Below, piece by piece: positions 37,360 to 47,413 of a stretch of 64,000 nt of DNA (position 1 is the first letter of the stretch; the number at the start of each line of letters is the position of its first letter). Under the pieces are notes generated by a model. The model saw nothing but the letters and a program-made list of their open reading frames with translations. It did not search any database and was not told the origin of the DNA. The DNA is taken from positions 3,100,001-3,164,000 of the forward strand of contig NZ_CP068046.1 of NCBI RefSeq assembly GCF_016698665.1, in the 5' to 3' direction. The DNA is from Devosia rhizoryzae (lineage in GTDB: Bacteria > Pseudomonadota > Alphaproteobacteria > Rhizobiales > Devosiaceae). The translations under genes were made by a program, and so were the position numbers.

Positions 37360-38226
37360 ATGAACCAGCTCAGCACGCTCCAGCCCGAAACTGATTACGA
37401 CACGATCCGCGCCGCCATTCGCTACCTCAGCGAAAACGGCCCGGACGAGGCCGACCTTCCGGCCTTTTCGCGCGCGCTGGGGCTTACCGAGCGGCAGCTG
37501 ACTGATCTCTTTCGCCGCTGGTGTGGCCTCACGCCGAAAAGCTTTGCCCAGGCTGTGGCGCTCAATCATGCAAAAGGCCTGCTGCAGGGCCAGGCCAGCG
37601 TGCTCGACACAACCTATGAAGTGGGCCTGAGCTCTACGTCGCGGCTCCATGATCTTTTCGTCACCTATGAAGCTATGCCGCCTGGGGTGTTCCGTGCCGG
37701 AGGCGCCGGGCTCGACATGTTCTGGGGCGTCGGGCCTTCTCCCTTTGGGTTGGCGGTGGTGACCGCCACCGACTACGGCATTTCAGGCCTTGGCTTCGCC
37801 GATGGCGAAACCTCGATCGAGGATGCCTTTGCCGATCTTGCCACCCGCTGGCCCAATGCACGATTCACGCGCGACGACGCCCGCGTCGTGCCGCTGGTCG
37901 CCCCCATTTTCGAGCCTGGGCGCTGGTCGGCCGAGCATCCGGTGCGCGTGGTGCTGATCGGCACCGATTTCGAGGTCAAGGTCTGGGAAACGCTGCTCAA
38001 GATCCCGGTAGGGCGGGCAGCGACCTATAGGAGTGTCGCCAACCATATCGGCCGGCCAACGGCCTCGCGCGCCGTCGGTGCCGCCGTGGGGAAAAACCCC
38101 ATCAGCTTCGTTGTGCCCTGCCACCGCGTCGTCGGCACGTCGGGTGCCCTTACGGGCTATCACTGGGGCGTGCCGCGCAAGCGGGCGATCCTGGGCTGGG
38201 AGGCGGGGGTGATTTCGGCTCGGTGA
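37360..38226 (+). CDS. Ada-like AraC HTH / O6-methylguanine-DNA methyltransferase fusion lacking the AdaA zinc domain
   Basis: Residues 15-105 are an AraC-type helix-turn-helix (LPAFSRALGLTERQLTDLFRRWCGLTPKSF) and residues 110-288 an alkyltransferase with the active site VPCHRVVGTSGALTGYHWG. The N-terminal Ada zinc-thiolate domain that senses methylphosphotriesters is absent, so it can repair O6-alkylguanine but should not be activated in the classical Ada way. Start ATG 37360 is preferred over an upstream TTG. Confidence 0.9.
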   Translation: MNQLSTLQPETDYDTIRAAIRYLSENGPDEADLPAFSRALGLTERQLTDLFRRWCGLTPKSFAQAVALNHAKGLLQGQASVLDTTYEVGLSSTSRLHDLFVTYEAMPPGVFRAGGAGLDMFWGVGPSPFGLAVVTATDYGISGLGFADGETSIEDAFADLATRWPNARFTRDDARVVPLVAPIFEPGRWSAEHPVRVVLIGTDFEVKVWETLLKIPVGRAATYRSVANHIGRPTASRAVGAAVGKNPISFVVPCHRVVGTSGALTGYHWGVPRKRAILGWEAGVISAR

Positions 38227-38237
38227 TTAACGTGGAA

Positions 38238-38370
38238 GGCCCCCTCACCCGGCCTTCGGCCGACCTCTCCCCCAAAGGGAGAGGTGGCCGCTTGTGGCAC
38301 TCTCGCGGAGCGACACCTCTCCCTTTGGGGGAGAGGTCGACGGCGTAGCCGGCGGGTGAGGGGGCCTTAC
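38238..38370. repeat. GC-rich inverted-repeat element, CCCCCTCACCC type
   Basis: AAGGCCCCCTCACCCGGC is mirrored by GCCGGCGGGTGAGGGGGCCTT, with inner hairpins built on CCTCTCCCCCAAAGGGAGAGG and CCTCTCCCTTTGGGGGAGAGG. It lies between convergent ada-like and gpmA genes. Confidence 0.87.
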
Positions 38371-38376
38371 TACTTT

Positions 38377-38991
38377 CTAGAGCGTGACCCGCTCTTCCAG
38401 CTTCCCATCCGCACCGATCCGATAAACCGTCGGTTCGCCGGTCCCAATTTCGCGGGCGAGGATTTCGTCCGGCGTCAGGCCTTCGATCGACATCACCAGC
38501 GCGCGCAACGAATTGCCGTGTGCTGCCACCAGCACCGTCTTGCCGTCGCGAAGCTGTGGTAGGATCTCGGCTTCGTAATAGGGCAGGGTGCGGGCGGCGG
38601 TGTCCTTGAGCGATTCGCCGCCCGGAGGCGGGACGTCGAAGGAGCGGCGCCAGATGTGGACCTGTTCCTCGCCCCACTTTTCGCGCGCATCATCCTTGTT
38701 TAGGCCGGAGAGATCGCCGTAGTCGCGCTCGTTGAGCGCTACATTGCGGGTGATGGTGACGTTCAAAATGCCCATTTCCTCGAGCATCAGGTCCAGCGTG
38801 TGCTGGGCGCGACGCAGGGCGGAGGTGTAGTAAAGGTCCGGGACGATGCCGGCGGACTTGAGCGCCTGGCCGGTGGCGCGGGCTTCGCCCTCACCCTTTT
38901 CGGTGAGGTTGGGATTGCGCCAGCCGGTAAAGAGGTTCTTGAGGTTCCAGTCGCTCTGGCCGTGGCGGACGAGGATCAGCGTGCCGGTCAT
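38377..38991 (-). CDS. gpmA: 2,3-bisphosphoglycerate-dependent phosphoglycerate mutase
   Basis: [20 protein letters not shown] contains the catalytic His; [15 protein letters not shown] and [15 protein letters not shown] are further signatures. At 204 residues it is the short form found in alphaproteobacteria. It interconverts 3- and 2-phosphoglycerate in glycolysis. dapB lies 74 bases upstream. Confidence 0.95.
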   Translation of the reverse strand: MTGTLILVRHGQSDWNLKNLFTGWRNPNLTEKGEGEARATGQALKSAGIVPDLYYTSALRRAQHTLDLMLEEMGILNVTITRNVALNERDYGDLSGLNKDDAREKWGEEQVHIWRRSFDVPPPGGESLKDTAARTLPYYEAEILPQLRDGKTVLVAAHGNSLRALVMSIEGLTPDEILAREIGTGEPTVYRIGADGKLEERVTL

Positions 38992-39064
38992 CTTTTTGTT
39001 CCTTTGTTATGCCGCATTTTCGGACGGCGAACCGGTGTCCACTTCGCCTGGAAATGCTTGTCAG

Positions 39065-39880
39065 TCAGTCGTTGAGGCCGAGAACGTCGGCCATGGAATA
39101 AAGGCCTGCGGGCTGGTTGGCAGCCCAGAGCGCGGCACGGGTGGCGCCATTGGCATAGATGGTGCGGTCCTGCGCGCGATGGGTCAGCTCGATGCGTTCG
39201 GACGGCCCGGCGAGGATCACCGAATGATCGCCGATCACATTGCCGCCGCGCAGGGTGGCAAAGCCGATCGTTCCCGCCTGGCGGGCGCCGGTATGGCCAT
39301 CTCGGCTGCGCACCGAATTGTCCTTGAGCGAGATGTCGCGGCCGCGTGCCGCCGCTTCGCCCAGGAGCAGAGCAGTGCCGGAAGGGGCGTCGACCTTGAG
39401 GTTGTGGTGCATTTCAAGGATTTCGACATCGTAGTCCGCAAGGGCTGCCGCGGCTTTTTCGACGAGCACGGCAAGAGCGACCATGCCCGGGGAAAAATTG
39501 CCGGACTTGACGATGCGCGCGCCGTTGCGGCCCGCCTCGGCAATGGCGGCGTCATCGGCTTCCGAACAGCCGGTCGTGCCGATGATGTGGACGAGGCCAA
39601 GATTGGCGGCGGTCTGCGCAAGCGCAACGCTAGCCGCAGGTGCGCTGAAATCGATAATTGCGTGAGCGCCCTTCATGACGGCAGGGAGCAGGGCATCGCT
39701 GATCGTAACGCCAAGCGGCTCGGCGCCAGCGAGGGTTCCGGCGTCCTTACCGAGCGCACTCGAACCGGGGCGATCGAGTGCGCCGACGAGTTCGAGATCG
39801 GGATGGGTGGCGACGGCCCTGAGGTTGGCAGCGCCCATGCGTCCGCCGGCTCCTGCCACGATGATGCGCAATTTGCTCAT
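39065..39880 (-). CDS. dapB: 4-hydroxy-tetrahydrodipicolinate reductase
   Basis: [19 protein letters not shown] is the nucleotide-binding motif and [20 protein letters not shown] the catalytic HH-x-x-K-x-D-x-PSGTA motif. It serves lysine and diaminopimelate synthesis. 271 residues is complete. Confidence 0.97.
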   Translation of the reverse strand: MSKLRIIVAGAGGRMGAANLRAVATHPDLELVGALDRPGSSALGKDAGTLAGAEPLGVTISDALLPAVMKGAHAIIDFSAPAASVALAQTAANLGLVHIIGTTGCSEADDAAIAEAGRNGARIVKSGNFSPGMVALAVLVEKAAAALADYDVEILEMHHNLKVDAPSGTALLLGEAAARGRDISLKDNSVRSRDGHTGARQAGTIGFATLRGGNVIGDHSVILAGPSERIELTHRAQDRTIYANGATRAALWAANQPAGLYSMADVLGLND

Positions 39881-39994
39881 GCCCTGCCTCCCAAACTCAC
39901 CCGCCTATAGCAGCGCCGTGCCGCGCCGCCAACCGGGGTGGCACTTGCCCTTCGGTGTGTTACGATTCGCCTCAAGAGCAAAAAGCGGGCACCC

Positions 39995-40345
39995 ATGACG
40001 ATAACCAATGTGCTGGCCGGCATTGCCGTCGAAGATTTGAGCCTGTCGCTGGTCTGGTACGAATATCTTTTCGGCCGCAGCGCCGATGCGCGAACCATGG
40101 CAGATGTCGCCGAATGGAAGCTGCCCGGCGGTGGCTGGGTGCATGTGATGACCGACCAGGATCGCGCTGGAGCCAGCGTCACCATGCTGATCGTCGATGA
40201 CCTGGTTGAGGAGCTGGGGCGGCTCGAAATGCACGGCATCAAGCCGGTGAGCAAGGCAACGGGGCACTTTTTCAACACGGCGAAGCTTCGGGACCCGGAT
40301 GGGAACCTGATCGTGCTGAGCCAGCCGCAGCCGGGGACGTATTAG
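39995..40345 (+). CDS. VOC-family (glyoxalase-like) protein (116 aa)
   Basis: VLAGIAVEDLSLSLVWYEYLFG at the N-terminus and LRDPDGNLIVLSQP at the C-terminus mark one VOC module pair. Reaction unknown. ATG 39995 is preferred to an upstream in-frame start at 39938 because the family begins here. Confidence 0.82.
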   Translation: MTITNVLAGIAVEDLSLSLVWYEYLFGRSADARTMADVAEWKLPGGGWVHVMTDQDRAGASVTMLIVDDLVEELGRLEMHGIKPVSKATGHFFNTAKLRDPDGNLIVLSQPQPGTY

Positions 40346-40350
40346 GATAG

Positions 40351-40455
40351 AGCCCCACCCGGCCTCCCCGTCAGGCGGGGGAGGAGTCGCATCGCGTTCA
40401 ACCCACGGTCCTGCTCCTCCCCCTTCTGCAGGGGGAGGCTGGGTGGGGGCTCTAC
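40351..40455. repeat. GC-rich inverted-repeat element, CCCCCACCC type
   Basis: AGCCCCACCCGGCCTCCCCG at the left is mirrored by GGGGAGGCTGGGTGGGGGCT at the right, with two internal hairpins. It lies between convergent VOC and coaA genes. Confidence 0.87.
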
Positions 40456-41405
40456 AGCCGTCTCAGTCTTACCTCACCGACCCGGTGATTGCCGCCCTTC
40501 TTGAGCACAAGATCGGCGCGGCCGCGCGTGGGCAGGACGTTTTCGAGCAGGTTGGGCAAGTTGATGTCGCGCCACACCGTGCGACCAAACTCGCCTGCTT
40601 GTTCCTCGCTCATTTCGGCAAAGCGGCGGAAGAAGCTGTTGGGATCGCGGAAGGCGGTTTCGCGCAGGCGGTAGAAGCGCTCGAGAAACCAGCGCTCGAG
40701 GTCTTCGTTGTCGGCGTCGATATAGATCGAAAAATCGATGAAGTCGGAGGCGAAGAGGATCGGATTTCCGGTCTTGGGCAATTCACCCGGCTGCAGGATG
40801 TTTAGTCCCTCGACGATCAGGATGTCGGGCCGATCGATGGTGATCTCTTCGCCAGGCACCACGTCATAGACCAGGTGCGAATAGACCGGGACGCCGACAT
40901 TGGCCTTGCCGGACTTGATATCGGCCAGGAAAGCGACGAAGCGGGCGCGATCATAGCTTTCCGGAAAGCCCTTGCGCGACATCAGCCCGCGCTCTTCGAG
41001 CACCGCATTGGGGTGGAGGAAGCCATCGGTGGTGACGAGATCGACCTTGGGGTTGGATGGCCAACGGCTGAGCAGCGCCTGGAGAATTCGTGCCGTGGTC
41101 GACTTGCCCACCGCCACCGAGCCAGCCACGCCGACAATGAAGGGCACCTTTTCGGAGGGTGAGCCAAGGAAGCGGTTGGAGACGAGATGCAGGCCCTTGG
41201 TCGCTTCGACGTAATAGGAGAGGAGGCGCGAGAGCGGCAGGTAGATTTCTTCGGCTTCCGAAAGCGAAATCGGATCGGAGAGCGATCGCAGGCGATCGAT
41301 ATCAGCCTGCGTCAGCGTCATCGGCGTGCCGTCGCGCAGGGCGCTCCATTCGGCCTTGGTGAAGCTGCGATAGGGGTCGAGCACAGCGGGACGCCTTGCC
41401 ATCAA
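40452..41405 (-). CDS. coaA: Pantothenate kinase, type I
   Basis: [20 protein letters not shown] is the P-loop, [15 protein letters not shown] a second signature, and [11 protein letters not shown] a third. The first step of coenzyme A synthesis. Its start overlaps the hisE stop by 4 bases, so it is the last gene of the his run. Confidence 0.97.
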   Translation of the reverse strand: MMARRPAVLDPYRSFTKAEWSALRDGTPMTLTQADIDRLRSLSDPISLSEAEEIYLPLSRLLSYYVEATKGLHLVSNRFLGSPSEKVPFIVGVAGSVAVGKSTTARILQALLSRWPSNPKVDLVTTDGFLHPNAVLEERGLMSRKGFPESYDRARFVAFLADIKSGKANVGVPVYSHLVYDVVPGEEITIDRPDILIVEGLNILQPGELPKTGNPILFASDFIDFSIYIDADNEDLERWFLERFYRLRETAFRDPNSFFRRFAEMSEEQAGEFGRTVWRDINLPNLLENVLPTRGRADLVLKKGGNHRVGEVRLRRL

Positions 41406-41719
41406 AGCGTATCCTTACGCGCGGCTTTTTCAGCCAGCCCGGACTGGGCCGTGCGCGTATCGAGTTCGGCCATGACATCGCTCAGAGGCACTCCGGCGGC
41501 CTTGAGCACGACCATCAAGTGATAGAGGACGTCGGCGCTTTCCTTGACCAGTTCCACCCGGTCGCCCGTAACGGCGGCAATCACCGCCTCCGTCGCTTCT
41601 TCGCCGAGCTTCTGCGAGGCCTTGTTGATGCCGCGGGCGATGAGCTTGGCGGTGTAGCTTTCTTCCGGCGAGGCAGCGGCGCGGAGGGCCACGCGCTGTT
41701 CGAGTTCTTCGAGGGTCAT
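41402..41719 (-). CDS. hisE: Phosphoribosyl-ATP pyrophosphatase
   Basis: [29 protein letters not shown] is the HisE signature. 105 residues is standard. It hydrolyses phosphoribosyl-ATP, the second step of histidine synthesis. Four-base overlaps with hisF and coaA. Confidence 0.96.
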   Translation of the reverse strand: MTLEELEQRVALRAAASPEESYTAKLIARGINKASQKLGEEATEAVIAAVTGDRVELVKESADVLYHLMVVLKAAGVPLSDVMAELDTRTAQSGLAEKAARKDTL

Positions 41720-42522
41720 TTTACCTCCGGGCTTAGGTCCATGCGCATGGCAATGCCATGCTCGGCCATGTAGCGTTTTGCCTGCGGGATGGTGAAGGTG
41801 CCGAAATGGAAGATCGAGGCCGCCAGCACCGCGCTGGCATGGCCTTCCGTCACGCCATCGACCAGGTCCTGCAGCGTGCCGACGCCGCCCGAGGCGATCA
41901 CCGGCACTTCGACTTCATCGGCGATGGCGCGGGTGAGCTTGAGATCAAAGCCCGACTTGGTGCCGTCGCGGTCCATCGAGGTCACCAGCAATTCGCCGGC
42001 GCCGCGCTCGACCATGCGGGCGGCAAATTCCACCGCGTCGATGTCGGTCGGCTTGCGGCCGCCATGGGTAAAAATCTCCCATTCCGAGCGGTTGTCACCG
42101 CCCACGGCCTCGGTCAGCCGCTGCTTGGCGTCGACGGAGACGACGATGCACTGATTGCCGAACTTGTCCGCGGCGCGGGCGATGAAATCCGGATCGTTGA
42201 CGGCGGCCGAGTTGATCGCGACCTTGTCGGCGCCGGCCAGAAGAAGCTTGCGGATATCGTCGATGCTCTTGACCCCGCCGCCCACCGTCACCGGCATGAA
42301 GCAATGCTCTGCCGTGCGCGCCACGACGTCGAAAATGGTATCGCGGCCTTCATGGCTCGCGGTGATGTCCAAAAAGGTCAATTCGTCGGCGCCAGCCGCG
42401 TCATAGGCCATGGCGGCTTCGACGGGATCGCCGGCATCGATCAGGTCGACGAAATTGACGCCCTTGACCACGCGGCCCCCGGCCACATCGAGGCAGGGAA
42501 TGATGCGGGTTTTCAAACTCAT
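41716..42522 (-). CDS. hisF: Imidazole glycerol phosphate synthase, cyclase subunit
   Basis: [19 protein letters not shown] contains the first catalytic Asp; [11 protein letters not shown] holds the second, and [15 protein letters not shown] is a phosphate-binding loop. It pairs with HisH. The start used here (42522) overlaps the small membrane gene by 4 bases. Confidence 0.97.
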   Translation of the reverse strand: MSLKTRIIPCLDVAGGRVVKGVNFVDLIDAGDPVEAAMAYDAAGADELTFLDITASHEGRDTIFDVVARTAEHCFMPVTVGGGVKSIDDIRKLLLAGADKVAINSAAVNDPDFIARAADKFGNQCIVVSVDAKQRLTEAVGGDNRSEWEIFTHGGRKPTDIDAVEFAARMVERGAGELLVTSMDRDGTKSGFDLKLTRAIADEVEVPVIASGGVGTLQDLVDGVTEGHASAVLAASIFHFGTFTIPQAKRYMAEHGIAMRMDLSPEVK

Positions 42523-42833
42523 GGCATCAAAGCCTTTCGCCGCCAGGCAATATAGTGGATCACAAGAAGGACGAACCAGACGATCAGCGCGCCGCCGCCA
42601 AGGGGAATGGTGGCGAGCATGAACCAACCCATCATGCCGGTGAAATAAAGCGTCTCGCCCCAGTCGCTGCCCCCGATCATGCAGGAATGGACCGAACCTT
42701 CGTCGACGACGCAGCCATTGGCGTCAGCAACGTATGCGGTGAAGAGCACGGACAAAAGCGGAGCCGCGGCGATCAGCACGATGACCACGAAGGTGATCAC
42801 ATAGGCCTTCCAGGGGAAGCGGCCCTTGCTCAT
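42519..42833 (-). CDS. Small two-helix membrane protein between hisA and hisF (104 aa)
   Basis: Transmembrane segments [25 protein letters not shown] and [26 protein letters not shown] flank a loop with two cysteines ([17 protein letters not shown]) that could form a disulfide outside. No family is recognised. Four-base overlaps with both hisA and hisF show it is translated as part of the his operon. Confidence 0.82.
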   Translation of the reverse strand: MSKGRFPWKAYVITFVVIVLIAAAPLLSVLFTAYVADANGCVVDEGSVHSCMIGGSDWGETLYFTGMMGWFMLATIPLGGGALIVWFVLLVIHYIAWRRKALMP

Positions 42834-43558
42834 GCCGCCCTCAACCGTGCCAATGCTTCACGTGAATCAATGCGGCCGTCGTACAGCGCACGGCCGGAAA
42901 TGGCGCCTTCAAGCACCGCGGCGTCGGGCTGGGTCAAGCGCTCGATATCGGCCATGGAGGCAAGGCCGCCGGAGGCGATCACCGGGATCGAGGTCGAGCG
43001 CGCCAGCTCGAGCGTCGAGTCCCAATTGATGCCGGCCAGAATGCCGTCGCGGTCGATGTCGGTGTAGATGATGGCCGCAACGCCCGCCCCTTCAAAGCGC
43101 TTGGCGAGCTCGATGACCGAAAGCTCGGACGTCTCCGCCCAGCCTTCCACCGCGACCATGCCTTTGCGGGCATCGATGCCGACAGCGACTTGGCCCGGCC
43201 ATTTCTGAGCCGCTTCCTTGACCAGCGCGGGATCGCGCACCGCCACGGTACCGAGAATGACGCGGGCCAGGCCGCGATTAAGCCAAGCTTCGATATGGCC
43301 AAGATTGCGAATGCCGCCGCCCAGCTGGACGGGGAAGCTCACCGTCCTGAGGATGGCTTCAACCGCTGCGCCATTGACGCTCTCGCCAGCGAAGGCCCCG
43401 TTGAGGTCGACGACGTGGAGATATTCGAAACCCTGGTCCTCAAAACTCTTTGCCTGCGCCGCGGGATCGTCATTGAAGACGGTGGCCTGCTCCATGTCGC
43501 CAAGCTTGAGGCGCACGCACTGGCCGTCCTTGAGGTCTATGGCGGGGAAGAGGATCAT
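42830..43558 (-). CDS. hisA: Phosphoribosylformimino-AICAR phosphate isomerase
   Basis: [19 protein letters not shown] starts the TIM barrel with the first catalytic Asp, [15 protein letters not shown] is a phosphate-binding segment and [10 protein letters not shown] holds the second Asp. Fourth step of histidine synthesis. A parS-like 14/16 match lies in the gene's 3' end (42854-42869). Confidence 0.96.
   Translation of the reverse strand: MILFPAIDLKDGQCVRLKLGDMEQATVFNDDPAAQAKSFEDQGFEYLHVVDLNGAFAGESVNGAAVEAILRTVSFPVQLGGGIRNLGHIEAWLNRGLARVILGTVAVRDPALVKEAAQKWPGQVAVGIDARKGMVAVEGWAETSELSVIELAKRFEGAGVAAIIYTDIDRDGILAGINWDSTLELARSTSIPVIASGGLASMADIERLTQPDAAVLEGAISGRALYDGRIDSREALARLRAA
42854..42869. 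promoter_or_regulatory. parS-like sequence in hisA
   Basis: TGCTTCACGTGAATCA matches the parS consensus at 14 of 16 positions. Confidence 0.35.
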
Positions 43559-43578
43559 GGTGCAGTGCTCGCGGGTAC

Positions 43579-43698
43579 AACCCCCACCCGGCCTCCCCCT
43601 GCAGAAGGGGGAGGAGCAGGTCGGTGTCTGGTCTTGGATAGTGCCACAAGCGCGATGTGGCTCCTCCCCCGACTTACGGGGGAGGCTGGGTGGGGTCG
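43579..43698. repeat. GC-rich inverted-repeat element, CCCCCACCC type
   Basis: ACCCCCACCCGGCCTCCCCC at the left and GGGGGAGGCTGGGTGGGG at the right flank two hairpins. It splits the tandem his genes hisH and hisA. Confidence 0.86.
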
Positions 43699-43700
43699 CT

Positions 43701-44354
43701 TCATGGCGTCCAACCCAAGAAATTCTCGATAAGCTTCAACCCCAACGCCTGCGACTTTTCCGGGTGGAACTGCGTGCCAAAAATGTTGTCGCGGCCGACA
43801 CAGGCAGTGAAGTCGCCGCCATAGTTCGTGGTGGCCACGAGGTCGTCCGGCCTGTCGGTCGCCAGGTGATAGGAGTGGACGAAATAGGCATGAAGCCCGT
43901 CCGCACCATCCTGGATGCCGTTCATCAAGGCATGCGGCTTGGTGAAGGTGATGGTGTTCCACCCCATATGCGGGATCTTGAGGCTCGGATCGTTCGGCTT
44001 GATCTTTTCCACGGGACCCGGGATCCAGCCAAGGCCTGGCGTTATTGCCTTCTCGCGGCCTTCGCTTGCCAGCAATTGCATGCCGACGCAAACGCCCAGG
44101 AACGGAGCGCCGCCGCGGATCACCTTTTCATCCAGCGCCTCGACCATGCCGGGCACCGCATCGAGTCCGGCCTTGCAATCGGCAAAGGCGCCGACGCCGG
44201 GCAGCATGACGCGATCGGCCTTGAGCACGCGTTCGGGATCGGCGGTGACCTCGATGACGTGACCTTGGCCCAGATCACTGGCAACGCGCTCGAAAGCCTT
44301 GGCAGCCGAGCGCAGATTGCCGGCGCCGTAATCGATGATGGCGACAATGCTCAT
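43701..44354 (-). CDS. hisH: Imidazole glycerol phosphate synthase, glutaminase subunit
   Basis: [13 protein letters not shown] contains the catalytic Cys and [11 protein letters not shown] the His-Glu pair of a class I glutaminase. It feeds ammonia to HisF. 217 residues is normal. Confidence 0.97.
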   Translation of the reverse strand: MSIVAIIDYGAGNLRSAAKAFERVASDLGQGHVIEVTADPERVLKADRVMLPGVGAFADCKAGLDAVPGMVEALDEKVIRGGAPFLGVCVGMQLLASEGREKAITPGLGWIPGPVEKIKPNDPSLKIPHMGWNTITFTKPHALMNGIQDGADGLHAYFVHSYHLATDRPDDLVATTNYGGDFTACVGRDNIFGTQFHPEKSQALGLKLIENFLGWTP

Positions 44355-44400
44355 AACCGTGTCCTAGCAATTCCGGGGTGAGGCAAGAGCTGTCCACACC

Positions 44401-44480
44401 CTCCATGTCATCCCGGCCTTGAGCCGGGATCCATCTTGAGATCTCAGGATGGGCCCCGGCCTGCGCCGGGGTGACATCCC
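44401..44480. repeat. REP-like hairpins, CATCCCGG type
   Basis: CATCCCGGCCTTGAGCCGGG and a nearby CCCCGGCCTGCGCCGGGG hairpin form a palindromic pair of a different type from the other elements. It lies between hisB and hisH. Confidence 0.75.
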
Positions 44481-44523
44481 GTGGTTATGGCTGACTTAGT
44501 GCAAAAGCCTTGGCAGCGAAAGC

Positions 44524-45111
44524 CTAGAGCGTGCCCTTGGTGCTCGGCACGCGGTCGGCGGCGCGCGAGTCTATCTCCACGGCATCGCGGAGGGCGCGGG
44601 CCACGGCCTTGAACATCGACTCCGCCAGATGGTGGTTGTTGTCGAAATAGAAGTTTTCGATGTGGAGCGTGATGCCGGCATTGATGGCTAGCGCCTGGAA
44701 GAATTCGCGGAAAAGCTCGGTGTCGATCTCGCCGATCTTGCCTTGCGAGAACTCGGCCTTGAAGACGAGAAAGGCGCGGCCCGACACGTCGAGCGCGGCG
44801 CGGGTGAGCGTACCATCCATCGGCAGATCGCAGGAGGCGTAGCGGCGGATTCCCTTCTTGTCGCCCAGCGCTTCTTTTATTGCCTGGCCCAAGGCAATGC
44901 CGACATCTTCCACCGTGTGGTGGAAGTCGATGTGAAGGTCGCCCTTGCAGCGCACATCCATGTCGATCAGCGAGTGACGCGAGAGCTGATCGAGCATGTG
45001 ATCGAAAAAGCCAACGCCGGTCTTCATGGAATGCACGCCGGTGCCGTCGAGATCGATCGAGACGGCGATCTCGGTCTCGTTGGTCTTGCGGGCGATGGAA
45101 GCGGTGCGCAT
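44524..45111 (-). CDS. hisB: Imidazoleglycerol-phosphate dehydratase
   Basis: [50 protein letters not shown] and [12 protein letters not shown] carry the metal-binding His residues. Start ATG 45111 gives 195 residues, the usual length; the frame runs further upstream into the repeat element but without conservation. Confidence 0.96.
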   Translation of the reverse strand: MRTASIARKTNETEIAVSIDLDGTGVHSMKTGVGFFDHMLDQLSRHSLIDMDVRCKGDLHIDFHHTVEDVGIALGQAIKEALGDKKGIRRYASCDLPMDGTLTRAALDVSGRAFLVFKAEFSQGKIGEIDTELFREFFQALAINAGITLHIENFYFDNNHHLAESMFKAVARALRDAVEIDSRAADRVPSTKGTL

Positions 45112-45181
45112 GGGCGGTCTCCGAAAGGTCGGCGGCTCCCTAGCAGATAGGCATGGACGCGTGAAGATTGGGTTAGGGAAG

Positions 45182-45285
45182 AACCCCCACCCAACCTCCC
45201 CCTGCAGAAGGGGGAGGAACTCCGCTGGTGGGAGTGGCACGATCTCACTCCTCCCCCGGCTTACGGGGGAGGTGGGGAGGGGGTG
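45182..45285. repeat. GC-rich inverted-repeat element, CCCCCACCC type
   Basis: GAACCCCCACCCAACCTCCC is mirrored by GGGGGAGGTGGGGAGGGGG, with hairpins on CCCCCTGCAGAAGGGGG and CTCCCCCGGCTTACGGGGGA. This copy is in a divergent gap (hisB/hslV). Confidence 0.86.
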
Positions 45286-45295
45286 ACTTGCCGCG

Positions 45296-45323
45296 GTTGC
45301 AATCGCTCATACCGCTCCTAAAT
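45296..45323 (+). promoter_or_regulatory. Possible RpoH-type promoter of hslVU
   Basis: GTTG-N17-CCTAAAT differs from CTTG-N17-CYTATNT at one base in each box. It ends 30 bases before hslV, a heat-shock operon in related bacteria. Confidence 0.4.
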
Positions 45324-45353
45324 AGTACTCAACAGTTCGGAGTACCTCCCCCA

Positions 45354-45908
45354 ATGAGTGATAGTTCTTTCCCCGGCTGGCACGGGACGACGATCGTTTC
45401 CGTGCGCCGTGACAATAAGGTCGTGGTGGCTGGCGATGGCCAGGTTTCCATGGGCCAGACGGTGATGAAGCATGGCGCCAAAAAGGTGCGCCGGCTCGCC
45501 GGTGGCAAGGTGATCGGCGGCTTTGCCGGATCGACCGCCGATGCCTTTACCCTGTTCGAGCGCCTCGAAGGCAAGCTCGAGCAATATCCCGATCAGCTGA
45601 TGCGCGCCGCCGTCGAGCTCGCCAAGGACTGGCGCACCGATCGCTACCTCCGCAAGCTGGAAGCTATGATGATCGTCGCCGATAGCAAGGACACGCTGGT
45701 GCTGACCGGCAATGGCGACGTCCTGACCCCTGACCACGGCGTCATCGCCATCGGCTCGGGTGGCAATTATGCACATTCCGCAGCCCTGGCGCTGCACCAG
45801 GCGACCGACCTCGATGCCGAGGACGTGGCCCGCCGCGCCATGAAGATCGCCGAAGAAATCTGCGTCTACACCAATGGCAACGTGACCGTCGAAGCGATCG
45901 AGATCTAA
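45354..45908 (+). CDS. hslV: ATP-dependent protease, HslV peptidase subunit
   Basis: [22 protein letters not shown] contains the N-terminal catalytic Thr exposed after processing; [14 protein letters not shown] is conserved. 184 residues. I start at 45354 because the family does; the frame is open upstream only through the repeat element. It is 60 bases upstream of hslU. Confidence 0.97.
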   Translation: MSDSSFPGWHGTTIVSVRRDNKVVVAGDGQVSMGQTVMKHGAKKVRRLAGGKVIGGFAGSTADAFTLFERLEGKLEQYPDQLMRAAVELAKDWRTDRYLRKLEAMMIVADSKDTLVLTGNGDVLTPDHGVIAIGSGGNYAHSAALALHQATDLDAEDVARRAMKIAEEICVYTNGNVTVEAIEI

Positions 45909-45968
45909 CACCCTGCCGGCCTTTTTGGCGGCAGCAAGAGGATCGGCTTTCGAGCGATCCGAAAGGCA

Positions 45969-47279
45969 ATGAAAGTGACTGAAACCAATTTTTCGCCGCG
46001 CGAGATCGTGTCCGAGCTCGACCGCCATATCGTGGGTCAGGCCGATGCCAAGCGCGCCGTGGCGGTGGCCCTGCGCAATCGCTGGCGCCGTCAGCAGCTT
46101 GCCCCCGAGCTGCGGCGCGAAGTTTCGCCTAAGAACATTTTGATGATCGGGCCGACCGGTGTCGGCAAGACCGAGATTTCGCGCCGGCTGGCTCGCCTCG
46201 CGCAGGCGCCGTTTGTCAAGGTCGAAGCCACCAAGTTTACCGAGGTCGGCTATGTCGGCCGCGACGTCGAGCAGATCGTGCGCGACCTCGTCGAGGCCGG
46301 CATTACCGTCCTGCGCGACAAGCGCCGCCGCGATGTGGAAGCGCAGGCCCATCACAATGCCGAAGAGCGCGTGCTCGATGCGTTGGTCGGCACTTCGGCG
46401 ACGCCATCGACGCGCGACAGTTTCCGCACCAAGCTGCGCAACAACGAACTTGATGACAAGGAAATCGAGCTCGAGATGACCCCGCCCACGCCGCAGGGCA
46501 TGGATTTTCCGGGCATGCAGGGCGGCGTCGGGATGATCAATCTCTCCGACATGTTCAAGCAGGCCATGGGCGGGCGCGGGGTCAAGCGCAAGATCAAGGT
46601 CAAGGATGCCTATGAGCCGCTGATCGCCGAAGAAGCCGACAAGCTGCTCGACCAGGACCAGCTCAAGGCCGAGGCGATCGAGCTCGTCGAAAACCACGGC
46701 ATCGTCTTTATCGACGAGATCGACAAGGTCGCGGCCCGCGAGGGTGGCGTCCAGGGCGGTCCGTCGCGCGAGGGCGTGCAGCGCGACCTGCTGCCGCTGA
46801 TCGAAGGTACTACGGTTTCGACCAAGTATGGACCGGTCAAGACCGACCACGTGCTGTTCATCGCCTCAGGCGCCTTCCATGTCAGCAAGCCTTCGGACCT
46901 CCTGCCGGAGCTTCAAGGCCGCTTGCCGATCCGGGTGGAGTTGAAGGCGCTCACGCGCGAAGACTTCATCGCCATCCTCAGCGACACCGAGGCCAGCCTC
47001 ATCAAGCAGTATGTCGCCTTAATGGGCACGGAAGGCGTGACCCTTTCGGTCAGCGCAGACGCCATCGAGGCGATTGCCGATGCCGCCGTTCTAGTCAATT
47101 CCACCGTCGAAAACATCGGCGCCCGTCGATTGCAGACGGTGCTTGAGCGGCTGGTGGAAGACATCAGCTTCGACGCTCCTGACCGCGCCGGTCAGACCGT
47201 CAACATCGACGCCGCCTTCGTGCGGGAGAAGGTGGGCGTCTTGGCCAAGGATACGGATCTGAGCAAGTTCGTGCTTTAG
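45969..47279 (+). CDS. hslU: ATP-dependent protease, HslU ATPase subunit
   Basis: [20 protein letters not shown] is Walker [13 protein letters not shown]alker B, and the I-domain (about residues 110-240) and C-terminal [15 protein letters not shown] complete the family pattern. 436 residues. Unfolds substrates for HslV. Confidence 0.98.
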   Translation: MKVTETNFSPREIVSELDRHIVGQADAKRAVAVALRNRWRRQQLAPELRREVSPKNILMIGPTGVGKTEISRRLARLAQAPFVKVEATKFTEVGYVGRDVEQIVRDLVEAGITVLRDKRRRDVEAQAHHNAEERVLDALVGTSATPSTRDSFRTKLRNNELDDKEIELEMTPPTPQGMDFPGMQGGVGMINLSDMFKQAMGGRGVKRKIKVKDAYEPLIAEEADKLLDQDQLKAEAIELVENHGIVFIDEIDKVAAREGGVQGGPSREGVQRDLLPLIEGTTVSTKYGPVKTDHVLFIASGAFHVSKPSDLLPELQGRLPIRVELKALTREDFIAILSDTEASLIKQYVALMGTEGVTLSVSADAIEAIADAAVLVNSTVENIGARRLQTVLERLVEDISFDAPDRAGQTVNIDAAFVREKVGVLAKDTDLSKFVL

Positions 47280-47281
47280 CT

Positions 47282-47412
47282 TTCTTCCCTTCTCCCCTTG
47301 CGGGAGAAGGTGCCCAAAGGGCGGATGAGGGGTTCTAAACCAAGCTCGGCACCCCTCATCCGTCTCGCGCTTTGCGCGATCCACCTTCTCCCGCAAGGGG
47401 AGAAGGGAAGGG
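47282..47412. repeat. GC-rich inverted-repeat element, CCTTCTCCCGC type
   Basis: CTTCCCTTCTCCCCTTGCGG at 47285 and its inverse CCGCAAGGGGAGAAGGGAAG at the right end make a 125-bp palindrome around two smaller hairpins; CCCTCATCC and GGATGAGGG pair as inner arms. It lies between convergent hslU and an XRE gene. Confidence 0.87.
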
Positions 47413-47413
47413 C

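Noticed and set aside
45909..45968. CTGCCGGCCTTTTTGGCGGCAG between hslV and hslU as a terminator
   Set aside because: The T-run is in the loop and not after the stem; the two genes are expected to be co-transcribed.
45318..46850. A 510-codon open frame on the minus strand opposite hslV and hslU
   Set aside because: It mirrors two highly conserved genes; such long antisense frames arise from GC-rich codon bias and it shows no family motif.
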